DNA from: Belliella baltica DSM 15883
Lineage (GTDB): Bacteria; Bacteroidota; Bacteroidia; Cytophagales; Cyclobacteriaceae
DNA: 64,000 nucleotides
Reading direction: 5' to 3'
NCBI RefSeq assembly: GCF_000265405.1
Contig: NC_018010.1
Coordinates: 3,803,501 to 3,867,500, forward strand
This document shows positions 46,948 through 55,298 of this stretch, one piece after another (within the stretch, counting starts at the first letter, position 1; every line of letters starts with the position of its first letter). The position numbers and the translations under genes are program-made. The notes under the pieces are model-generated. The model ran no database searches. It had not been told where the DNA came from and was given only the letters and a program-made list of their open reading frames with translations.

Positions 46948-49900
46948 TTACATATTTCTTCGATATTGTCCTCCAACTTCATAAAGTGCGTGCGTAATTT
47001 GACCTAAAGAACAATATTTGGCAGCATCCATTAGTTTTTCGAAAATATTTTCATTTCTAATTGCAGCTTCCTGAAGTGCACTCAACCAAGCTTCTGATTT
47101 ATTTTCATTTTTCTTATGAAGATTTTGAAGTGTTGAAATTTGCGCTTCTTTTTCCTCAACGTTTGCTCGGATTACTTCTCCTGGAGTCACTGTTGGAGAT
47201 CCCTCAGAAGACAAAAATGTATTTACACCAATGATAGGGTATTCTCCCGTATGCTTGAGCATTTCATAGTGTAAACTTTCTTCTTGGATTTTTCCTCTTT
47301 GATACATTGTTTCCATAGCACCCAAGACCCCTCCACGTTCTGTAATTCTATCAAACTCTACATAAACAGCTTCCTCAACCAAATCTGTAAGCTCTTCAAT
47401 AATAAAAGAACCTTGAAGTGGATTTTCATTTTTCGCTAGTCCCAATTCCTTATTTATGATCAACTGAATTGCCATAGCTCTTCTTACTGATGCTTCTGTT
47501 GGCGTAGTAATAGCTTCATCATAAGCGTTGGTATGTAATGAATTACAGTTGTCATAAATAGCATATAGTGCCTGCAAGGTTGTTCTGATATCATTGAAGT
47601 CAATTTCCTGAGCATGAAGTGATCGCCCAGATGTTTGGATATGATATTTCAACATTTGCGAACGCTCATTCGCTGCATACTTCAATTTCATGGCTTTTGC
47701 CCAAATTCTTCGCGCTACTCTTCCGATTACAGAATATTCTGGATCAATGCCATTCGAAAAGAAGAAAGAGAGATTCGGTGCAAACTTATTGATATCCATA
47801 CCTCTCGACACGTAATATTCCACATAAGTAAATCCATTGGAAAGTGTCAATGCCAATTGTGTAATCGGATTGGCACCTGCCTCGGCAATGTGATAGCCTG
47901 AAATAGAAACCGAATAAAAATTTCTAATATTCTGATCTATGAAATACTGTTGCACATCTCCCATCAACCTCAAGGAAAATTCCGTTGAGAAAATACAAGT
48001 ATTTTGAGCTTGATCTTCTTTAAGAATATCTGCCTGAACAGTTCCCCTGACTTTTGCTACGGTTTCAGTTTTGATTTTGGCATAAACATCAGCTGGCAAG
48101 ACTTCGTCACCAGTCACACCTAATAGCATCAAACCAAGCCCATCGTTTCCTTCAGGAATTTGCCCATGATATTGGGGTCTTTGAACCCCTTTATCTTTGT
48201 ATATGGAATTTATTTTTCGGTTAACTTCTTCTTCTAAGCCATTCGCTTTGATATAGATTTCGCACTGCTGATCGATCGCTGCATTCATAAAAAATGCAGT
48301 CATAGTGGCCGCAGGGCCATTGATTGTCATTGATACAGAAGTCAGCGGATCTGCTAAATTGAATCCAGAATAAAGCTTCTTTGCATCATCTAGACAACAG
48401 ATATTCACTCCAGAATTACCAATTTTTCCATAAATATCAGGTCTGTAATCAGGGTCTTCTCCATAAAGTGTCACAGAATCAAAAGCTGTTGAAAGTCTTT
48501 TAGCTGGCAAACCTTTGGATACATAGTGGAATCGTTTGTTTGTCCTCTCTGGGCCGCCTTCTCCAGCAAACATCCTTGTAGGGTCTTCCCCTTCTCTTTT
48601 AAATGGAAAAACTCCTGAGGTATAAGGAAATTCCCCTGGTACATTTTCAGTCAATCCCCATTTTAACAAATCCCCCCAAGCTTCATACCTAGGCAAAGAA
48701 ACCTTAGGAATACTACTTCCTGAAAGTGAAATGGTATGGGTTTTAACTTTAATTTCTTTGTCTCTCACCTTGAAGATATAGAAATCGTCCCTATATTTTT
48801 GGGCTTTTTCAGGCCATTCTTCCAGCCATTTTTTATTTTTTGGATCCAATTCCAACTCGACTTGGGCATATACTTCCTGAAGCTCTTTCACCAAACGATC
48901 TTTGTCTTCGATGCTTGTTGCTGTGATTGCTTCAATAGATTTTGTTATGCTAAAAAGTTTCTGAGCAACTTCTTTTTGCTCTTCAGCCCATTTGCTGTAG
49001 TTTCTATTATTTTCCGAAATTTCAGATAGATATCGGGTTCTAGCTGGAGGAATGATGTATATCTTTTCAGACATTTCACCTGTCACTTCAAAGGAGGTTT
49101 GCAAATCTACACCAGTTTTCTCTACCAATTTCTGAATAATACCTTTGTATAGAGAGTTCATTCCCGGATCATTGAATTGCGAAGCGATTGTACCAAACAC
49201 TGGAATATCTTCATCCGCAATATCCCATAAATTGTGATTGCGCTTATATTGCTTCTTGACATCTCGAAGTGCGTCTTGCGCTCCTCTTTTATCAAACTTA
49301 TTTAATGCAATAACATCTGCGAAATCCAACATATCTATCTTCTCCAATTGTGTGGCAGCACCATACTCAGGAGTCATCACATAAAGCGACATATCAGAAT
49401 GCTCAATAATTTCTGTATCTGATTGACCAATTCCAGAGGTTTCTAAAATAATCAAATCAAAATTTGCTGCTTTAACGATATCTACCGCGTCTTGAACATA
49501 CTTTGAAAGCGCAAGATTAGATTGTCTTGTTGCCAAAGACCGCATATATACATTTGGATGATGAATCGCATTCATCCTAATTCTATCTCCAAGTAATGCT
49601 CCTCCTGTTTTTCTCTTGGAGGGATCCACAGAGATAATTGCGATATTTTTATCTTTAAAATCAATCAAAAATCTCCTCACTAACTCATCAACAAGAGAAG
49701 ATTTTCCTGCTCCACCAGTCCCTGTAATACCTAAAACGGGTGTTTTGCTTTGCGAAGAGAGCTTTCTTACTTTTTCCAAAATAGCTTTACTTTCTTCTGG
49801 GAAATTTTCAGCAGCGGAAATTAACTTGGCAAGCTCCTGCTTGTTATGTTTATCCAGAGCGTCGGATCCTTGATGATCTTTACCAACTGGAAAATCTGCC

Positions 49901-50328
49901 TTTTGCACAAGGTCATTGATCATTCCTTGTAAACCCATCGATCTTCCATCGTCAGGTGCATAGATCCTAGTGATTCCGTATTCGTGAAGTTCTTTGATCT
50001 CTTTTGGCAGAATCGTTCCTCCACCGCCTCCAAAAATCTTGATATGACCAGCTCCTTTTTCTTTTAGCAAATCATACATGTATTTGAAAAACTCCACATG
50101 ACCACCTTGATAAGATGTGATTGCTATGGCTTGTACATCTTCTTGAATCGCACAGTCTACAATTTCTAAAACTGATCTATTATGCCCTAAATGAATAACC
50201 TCACAACCAGTGGATTGAATAATCCTTCTCATGATATTGATCGCCGCATCATGTCCATCAAAAAGTGACGCTGCTGTTACGAGTCGGATGTGATTTTTAG
50301 GTTTATAAATTTCTGTTACAACTGACAT
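46948..50328 (-). CDS. icmF: Fused acyl-CoA mutase/G-protein chaperone (IcmF type)
   Basis: The 1126-residue protein has three parts in IcmF order. First is a B12-binding domain (about 10-145; [10 protein letters not shown] with the cobalt-ligand His26, [11 protein letters not shown]). Next is a MeaB/MeaI-like GTPase (about 190-415; Walker A in [19 protein letters not shown]). After a linker comes the mutase TIM barrel (about 540-1100; [31 protein letters not shown]). IcmF interconverts isobutyryl-CoA and n-butyryl-CoA, or related acyl-CoAs, using adenosylcobalamin, and the G domain guards cofactor loading. The start is a clear ATG with a TGA-N6-TCA palindrome 35 bp upstream. Confidence 0.95.
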   Translation of the reverse strand: MSVVTEIYKPKNHIRLVTAASLFDGHDAAINIMRRIIQSTGCEVIHLGHNRSVLEIVDCAIQEDVQAIAITSYQGGHVEFFKYMYDLLKEKGAGHIKIFGGGGGTILPKEIKELHEYGITRIYAPDDGRSMGLQGMINDLVQKADFPVGKDHQGSDALDKHNKQELAKLISAAENFPEESKAILEKVRKLSSQSKTPVLGITGTGGAGKSSLVDELVRRFLIDFKDKNIAIISVDPSKRKTGGALLGDRIRMNAIHHPNVYMRSLATRQSNLALSKYVQDAVDIVKAANFDLIILETSGIGQSDTEIIEHSDMSLYVMTPEYGAATQLEKIDMLDFADVIALNKFDKRGAQDALRDVKKQYKRNHNLWDIADEDIPVFGTIASQFNDPGMNSLYKGIIQKLVEKTGVDLQTSFEVTGEMSEKIYIIPPARTRYLSEISENNRNYSKWAEEQKEVAQKLFSITKSIEAITATSIEDKDRLVKELQEVYAQVELELDPKNKKWLEEWPEKAQKYRDDFYIFKVRDKEIKVKTHTISLSGSSIPKVSLPRYEAWGDLLKWGLTENVPGEFPYTSGVFPFKREGEDPTRMFAGEGGPERTNKRFHYVSKGLPAKRLSTAFDSVTLYGEDPDYRPDIYGKIGNSGVNICCLDDAKKLYSGFNLADPLTSVSMTINGPAATMTAFFMNAAIDQQCEIYIKANGLEEEVNRKINSIYKDKGVQRPQYHGQIPEGNDGLGLMLLGVTGDEVLPADVYAKIKTETVAKVRGTVQADILKEDQAQNTCIFSTEFSLRLMGDVQQYFIDQNIRNFYSVSISGYHIAEAGANPITQLALTLSNGFTYVEYYVSRGMDINKFAPNLSFFFSNGIDPEYSVIGRVARRIWAKAMKLKYAANERSQMLKYHIQTSGRSLHAQEIDFNDIRTTLQALYAIYDNCNSLHTNAYDEAITTPTEASVRRAMAIQLIINKELGLAKNENPLQGSFIIEELTDLVEEAVYVEFDRITERGGVLGAMETMYQRGKIQEESLHYEMLKHTGEYPIIGVNTFLSSEGSPTVTPGEVIRANVEEKEAQISTLQNLHKKNENKSEAWLSALQEAAIRNENIFEKLMDAAKYCSLGQITHALYEVGGQYRRNM

Positions 50329-50683
50329 GTATGAATTGGGTTTATATAATTTCTCGTGATTATGACTAAAGTCAAAGTAATAAAGTTCTCTAAATACTTA
50401 ATTATAAGTCTGCGAATATAAGAAAATTAGAAGATTTGAACAGTACAAATTCATAAGCTTTTCGAAATAATATTCTGAATAAATCATTCATAATCTGATA
50501 TTTCTACAAACAGAATAAAAATAGCCCTATGATTCAAAATAAAATATAATATTTTATCTATAAATGAAATCATATTATTAACTGATTTTCATCATGAAAT
50601 TTGGAATAAGATTACCCGTTCTTTGCATCATGAAATCCCAAATTATTACCTTAAATAGACATTAGGATCTTGATAATTGGCTT
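50329..50683. other. Divergent intergenic region, icmF / M50-like gene
   Basis: No ORF or RNA gene is supported in these 355 AT-rich bases. The region includes a candidate Crp/Fnr-type site at 50362-50375 and a direct repeat CATCATGAAAT (about 50591 and 50628) with 26 bp between copies. No terminator is expected, as both genes read outward. Confidence 0.5.
50362..50375. promoter_or_regulatory. Possible Crp/Fnr-type site upstream of icmF
   Basis: ATGACTAAAGTCAA contains TGAC-N4-GTCA, that is TGA-N6-TCA, with the same spacing as the sites at 7497 and 8408. It begins 34 bp before the icmF ATG. On sequence alone it may be a chance match. Confidence 0.35.
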
Positions 50684-51070
50684 ATGAAACTCTCACTGTA
50701 TCTCGGTACTTACAAGCATGTAAAAGTTTTTATTCATTGGACCTTTTCATTATTGTTACTCTGGATTGTGATTTCAAATCTTAGAGCTAATGCACCTGTT
50801 GAGGAGATTCTTTGGACACTAATCTTTGTGATTGGGCTATTCTTTTGTGTGATTTTGCATGAATTTGGTCATGCCTTAGCTGCTCAAAAATATGGAATAA
50901 ATACCCAAGACATCACTTTATTCCCCATCGGAGGTGTCGCTAGACTTGAAAAACTACCAGAAGATCCAAGAAAAGTGGCTTTTGTAATCGAAAATGGACA
51001 TTTCTTAGGAATCTTAGACCAAGATAATATTACAGAATTTATTTTAGTAAAGTCAGCTTTATCGAAATGA
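50684..51070 (+). pseudogene. M50 site-2-protease-like gene with large internal in-frame deletion
   Basis: The 128-residue frame starts like a full M50 protease (SLYLGTYKHVKVFIHWTF, membrane helices, zinc motif HEFGH at about 60-64, GGVARLEKLPEDPRK). It then jumps to the final strand and helix of a CBS domain (VAFVIENGHFLGILDQDN, ending VKSALSK). Family members with this architecture have about 360-380 residues. So roughly 240 residues, including the second catalytic region with its Asp, are missing, with the junction near 50975. The reading frame survives, and its TGA overlaps the next ATG (ATGA at 51067-51070). It may be a decayed protease or a retained mini-protein. Confidence 0.78.
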
Positions 51071-53715
51071 TCACACCTATCAAAGATCCATATTTGATTG
51101 AATCTGACGTTCTGCTAAGGCAATTGAACTCAAGTAAAAATGGTCTAAATGAAGACGAGGTCAAGAGAAGGCTATCCCATTTTGGAAAAAACAGCCTCCC
51201 AGATCCAGATAGAAAGTCAATTTTAAAACTGATTATCAAGCAGTTCAATAACTTGATGGTATATATTCTGTTCTTTGCGGCAGGAATATCATTTTTCACG
51301 AAGCACTATGTTGATGTATATGTGATTTTGGGGATCATTCTTATCAATGCATTAATTGGTTTTGTTCAAGAATATAAAGCTGAAGGGGCTCTTGCTGCAC
51401 TAAAAGCTCTACTCATACCACAATGTAAGGTGATAAGAAATAACCAACTTGTAAAGATAAATTCTACAGACTTAGTTCAAGGAGATATTCTTGTTTTAGA
51501 GGAAGGTGATAGCATTCCTGCAGATGCAAGAATAATAGATCAAAAAAACGCTCGAACAGCCGAAGCTTCACTTACGGGTGAATCTTTACCTATTCAAAAA
51601 ACCGATAAAATCCATTCGGAATCATGTGGCTTTTCTGACCAAAAAAATATGGTTTGGAAAGGTACTTTTGTAGCTAGTGGTAGCATAAAGGCTGTAGTTA
51701 CTGCCACAGGTCTGCAAACTCAAATTGGGCAGATTGCGGCTAGTTTGAAGGGCATCCTTCCTAAAAAGACAAACTTTCAAAAGAAAACAGATAAGTTGGC
51801 CATGCAGATGGCTTTCATCGCAATAGGAAGTGCTATCCTACTTTTTCTTGTTGGACTTTTAGTGCTTGAGGTGGATAAGAGTGAATTGTTACTTATTTCC
51901 ATTGCAGCTTTGGTATCTGCTATTCCTGAAGGTCTTCCAGCAGTTTTATCCATTGTATTAGCAATAGGTTCATATCGGATGTCGAGTAAAAATGCAATCA
52001 TTAGAGAAATGAGCGCTACTGAGAGTCTCGGGTCTGTGAGTACTATCATCACTGACAAAACAGGCACACTCACCCAAAATACCATGACGATTAAAAAAGT
52101 GTGGACACATGGTATTTCAGATGTAGAAGTGACTGGTGAAGGCTGGGAAAGCAAAGGTACTTTTTTGGGTGATGAAAAAGACGTCAATTCTCTTGAAATA
52201 TTATTTGAAATCACCGCTCATTGTCATCAATCTGCTATAGAAGTTAATGAAAATGATAAGCTCAAAGTTATAGGAGACCCAACAGAAGCCGCATTTTTAG
52301 TTTTGGGGAATAAAGCTGGAAAGAAAAAATCTTTAAAGATCATTGAAGATCTTGCTTTCAACTCGGACCTAAAATACAGATCCACAAAATTGATTAAAGA
52401 CAATCATGAAATGAGGTTTTATATAGGAGCTCCAGAGTCAATTTTAGACAGAAGCACAACCTATCATGATAAAAATGGAAATAATATAAAATTCGATGAT
52501 AATGCAAAATCGGACATACTAGGTAAAATTAAGACCTGGTCGCAAGAGAGTCTTAGAGTCCTTGCTTTAGCAAGAAAAGTTGGAGCGGATTTAGAAAAAG
52601 ATGAAAATCTAGAATTTGTAGGAACTGTAGGAATGATGGATCCGCCAAGACCCGAAGTGATTTCTGCGGTTACTTCTTGTCATAAAGCAGGAATTCGGGT
52701 AATTATGGCTACAGGTGATCATGCTGATACTGCTATGTCAATTGCCAAAAAAGTAGGAATAGTAAAATCAGGAAGAGAATTAGTTTACACAGACACTCAA
52801 CTTCAAGAAATGTCAGAAGTAGAATTCAAAAAGGCAATTCGAGAAGCTGATGTTTTTTCAAGACTAACTCCAATAATGAAGCTGAAAATTACTAAAGCAC
52901 TTCAAGAAACAGGTGAGCTAATAGCCATGACTGGAGATGGAGTCAATGATGCACCTGCTCTCAAACAAGCTGATATTGGAATCGCTATGGGAATTATGGG
53001 AACAGATGTGGCAAAAGACGCTTCTATGATGGTCTTAGCTGATGACAATTTTTCTACCATTGTTCATGCCATTGAACAAGGGCGAATTGTTTTCAATAAT
53101 GCAAGAAGAACTAGCTTCTTCTTGATTACTACCAATTTTGCTGAGATTTTAACTTTAATTGCTGCTATTTCATTTGGATTACCTATTCCACTCACAGCAA
53201 CTCAGATTCTATGGATTAATATTGTTACAGATGGATTCTGTGATAAAGCTCTTGCTGCTGAAAAAGGAAAAGGAAATGAACTCTGCTCAGCCCCCATCAG
53301 TCCTCATGAAAATATTCTAACAAAAGGTATCATTCCATTTTTATTGATAAACGCATTGATCATGACAGGCCTAGCGATCTTTGCATTTCAACTTTATTTG
53401 CCGCTAAGTATAGAAAAAGCTAGAACAATGGTATTTATTGTCATTGCCTTCACTCAACTATTTAATGTTTTTAATATGAGAAATCTTGATCAATCTATTT
53501 TCAAAATCGGGCTTTTTAGTAATAAATGGGTAAATTATGCTTTGATCATTTCAATTCTTATTCAAATACTGATCATTGAAGTTCCAATTTTCGCTAAATT
53601 ATTCGATTTCAGACATGTCAATTTCTTAGAGTTTATCAAATGGATCGCTTTATCATCTCTTACGCTTTGGGCAGGAGAAATTTATAAATACATCAAAAAC
53701 CATAAATCTATTTAG
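51067..53715 (+). CDS. P-type cation-transporting ATPase (type II, Ca2+-ATPase-like)
   Basis: The 882-residue pump has the N-terminal cation-ATPase domain (to about residue 55), TGES (170-173), PEGLP in TM4 (287-291), the phosphorylated Asp330 in DKTGTLT, and the hinge MTGDGVNDAPALKQADIG. The C-terminal membrane domain is complete (LWINIVTDGFCDKALA). PEGLP and the overall order fit type II pumps (Ca2+, or Na+/K+-like in bacteria). The TM6 region has NIVTDGFCD, slightly different from the SERCA pattern, so the ion is uncertain. Its start overlaps the stop of the mini-M50 frame, and a CoA-transferase gene begins 2 bp after its stop. Confidence 0.94.
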   Translation: MITPIKDPYLIESDVLLRQLNSSKNGLNEDEVKRRLSHFGKNSLPDPDRKSILKLIIKQFNNLMVYILFFAAGISFFTKHYVDVYVILGIILINALIGFVQEYKAEGALAALKALLIPQCKVIRNNQLVKINSTDLVQGDILVLEEGDSIPADARIIDQKNARTAEASLTGESLPIQKTDKIHSESCGFSDQKNMVWKGTFVASGSIKAVVTATGLQTQIGQIAASLKGILPKKTNFQKKTDKLAMQMAFIAIGSAILLFLVGLLVLEVDKSELLLISIAALVSAIPEGLPAVLSIVLAIGSYRMSSKNAIIREMSATESLGSVSTIITDKTGTLTQNTMTIKKVWTHGISDVEVTGEGWESKGTFLGDEKDVNSLEILFEITAHCHQSAIEVNENDKLKVIGDPTEAAFLVLGNKAGKKKSLKIIEDLAFNSDLKYRSTKLIKDNHEMRFYIGAPESILDRSTTYHDKNGNNIKFDDNAKSDILGKIKTWSQESLRVLALARKVGADLEKDENLEFVGTVGMMDPPRPEVISAVTSCHKAGIRVIMATGDHADTAMSIAKKVGIVKSGRELVYTDTQLQEMSEVEFKKAIREADVFSRLTPIMKLKITKALQETGELIAMTGDGVNDAPALKQADIGIAMGIMGTDVAKDASMMVLADDNFSTIVHAIEQGRIVFNNARRTSFFLITTNFAEILTLIAAISFGLPIPLTATQILWINIVTDGFCDKALAAEKGKGNELCSAPISPHENILTKGIIPFLLINALIMTGLAIFAFQLYLPLSIEKARTMVFIVIAFTQLFNVFNMRNLDQSIFKIGLFSNKWVNYALIISILIQILIIEVPIFAKLFDFRHVNFLEFIKWIALSSLTLWAGEIYKYIKNHKSI

Positions 53716-53717
53716 CT

Positions 53718-55010
53718 ATGTATCAATACACAAGCGCAGCAGAAGCTGTCAAACATGTAAAAAGTAATCAAAGAATATTTATTCATGGAAGTGCCGCTAC
53801 GCCTACGCATCTCCTATATGCTCTTGCTGAGCGAAAAGATGAATTAAGAGATGTGGAGGTAGTATCTATTTCTACATTAGGAGATATGCCCCTAGCATCT
53901 CCTGATTGTAAAGGGAGTTTTTTTATGAATTCTCTTTTCGTTTCCGAAAATGTAAGACAAGCAATCAATAGCGAACAAGGTGGCTATGTTCCAATTTTTT
54001 TAAGTGAAATTGGAAGGCTTTTCAGGAATAATATTTTACCAATTGATGTAGCTATCCTCAATGTCTCTGAGCCTGATGATCATGGATATTGCTCGCTTGG
54101 AGTATCTGTGGATATAGCAAAACCAGCAATTGAGACTGCTAAATTGATCATTGCTCAGGTAAACAAAAAGATGCCGCGTACCCATGGAGATGGACACATT
54201 CATTTTAGCAGATTTGCTGCTGCGGTGGAAGTCGATGAAAACCTTCCAGAGGTAAATTATGGGGATAAAATTGGTGAAAATGAATTAAAAATAGGTTCCT
54301 ACATCGCAGAACTCATTGAAGACCGTGCAACACTTCAAATGGGAATTGGTGCCATTCCAGATGCTGTTTTGAGAAAATTGACAGATCACAAAGATCTTGG
54401 GATCCATACAGAAATGTTCTCCAATGGTGTAATCGAACTTCTAGAATCAGGAGCCATCACCAATTCCTATAAGAAAAAGCATCCTGGGAAAATCGTGACT
54501 TCATTTGCCATAGGCAATAAAGAGATGTATCAAAAAATACATGATAACCCGATTTTTTCTTTCCATGAAGCTGCTTATGTCAACGATACCGCAGTCATCA
54601 GAAAAAATCCAAAAGTTGTCTCTATCAACAGTTGTCTTGAATTAGATCTGACAGGTCAAGTGTGTGCAGATTCTATAGGAAGTTATCACTATTCAGGTGT
54701 AGGTGGACAGATGGACTTTATGCGAGGAGCCGCACTATCTGAAGGAGGTAAACCGATTATGGCCCTTTCAGCAGCTACAAAACGTGGAGCGAGTAAAATT
54801 GTCCCATTCTTAAAACAGGGTGCTGGAGTAGTAACTACAAGAGCTCATATGCACTATGTAGTAACTGAATTTGGTGTGGCTTATCTCTATGGCAAAAACC
54901 TCAGACAACGTGCTTATGAATTGATGAAAATAGCACATCCTGATCACAGAGAAGAATTAGAAAGAGCGATAATTGATCGATTTGGGAGCTATGTGTATCC
55001 GGTGAGGTAA
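53718..55010 (+). CDS. Acetyl-CoA hydrolase/transferase-family CoA-transferase
   Basis: The 430-residue enzyme belongs to the class I acetyl-CoA hydrolase / 4-hydroxybutyrate CoA-transferase family. The catalytic Glu232 lies in GIHTEMFSNG. Further motifs are GIGAIPDAVL and, near the C-terminus, GAGVVTTRAHMHYVVTEFGVA. It moves CoA between short acyl groups, often with acetate. It begins 2 bp after the P-type ATPase stop, so they share a transcript, an odd functional mix. A link with IcmF, encoded on the other side, is possible through butyryl-CoA and isobutyryl-CoA (inference). Confidence 0.93.
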   Translation: MYQYTSAAEAVKHVKSNQRIFIHGSAATPTHLLYALAERKDELRDVEVVSISTLGDMPLASPDCKGSFFMNSLFVSENVRQAINSEQGGYVPIFLSEIGRLFRNNILPIDVAILNVSEPDDHGYCSLGVSVDIAKPAIETAKLIIAQVNKKMPRTHGDGHIHFSRFAAAVEVDENLPEVNYGDKIGENELKIGSYIAELIEDRATLQMGIGAIPDAVLRKLTDHKDLGIHTEMFSNGVIELLESGAITNSYKKKHPGKIVTSFAIGNKEMYQKIHDNPIFSFHEAAYVNDTAVIRKNPKVVSINSCLELDLTGQVCADSIGSYHYSGVGGQMDFMRGAALSEGGKPIMALSAATKRGASKIVPFLKQGAGVVTTRAHMHYVVTEFGVAYLYGKNLRQRAYELMKIAHPDHREELERAIIDRFGSYVYPVR

Positions 55011-55105
55011 GGATTAGTGATTGAAAAATATGTATATACGGAACTTTGCCAGCAATGAAATTAAGCTTGGGTTTTCAGTACAAATCGATATTAATTGATA
55101 TTTAG

Positions 55106-55288
55106 ATACTATTAGATATTGTTTTACAACACCCTTTTGTGTCAGAAATTGAAGCTACTTGTAAAGAAGCGTATAATCATTTTGAAAAATTAGAACATTG
55201 GAAGATTGAGTTAGCTCAGAAAAGATTTAACAAAGAGAGAAAAGCAAAAAACCACCCGATTTGGGTGGTTTTTTTGTTATGTAACTGA
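55106..55288 (+). other. Open fragment, possible gene remnant
   Basis: Between the CoA-transferase and TonB receptor genes a plus-strand frame without any ATG encodes a charged helical stretch (LQHPFVSEIEATCKEAYNHF, then EKLEHWKIELAQKRF). It runs into the terminator hairpin. The composition looks protein-like, so this may be the tail of a decayed gene. I cannot name a family. Confidence 0.3.
55246..55275. terminator. Bidirectional intrinsic terminator
   Basis: A 12-bp stem (AAAAAACCACCC at 55246-55257 with GGGTGGTTTTTT at 55263-55274) has a 5-base loop. It lies between the CoA-transferase operon and the convergent TonB receptor gene. Confidence 0.92.
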
Positions 55289-55298
55289 AAGTTTATTA

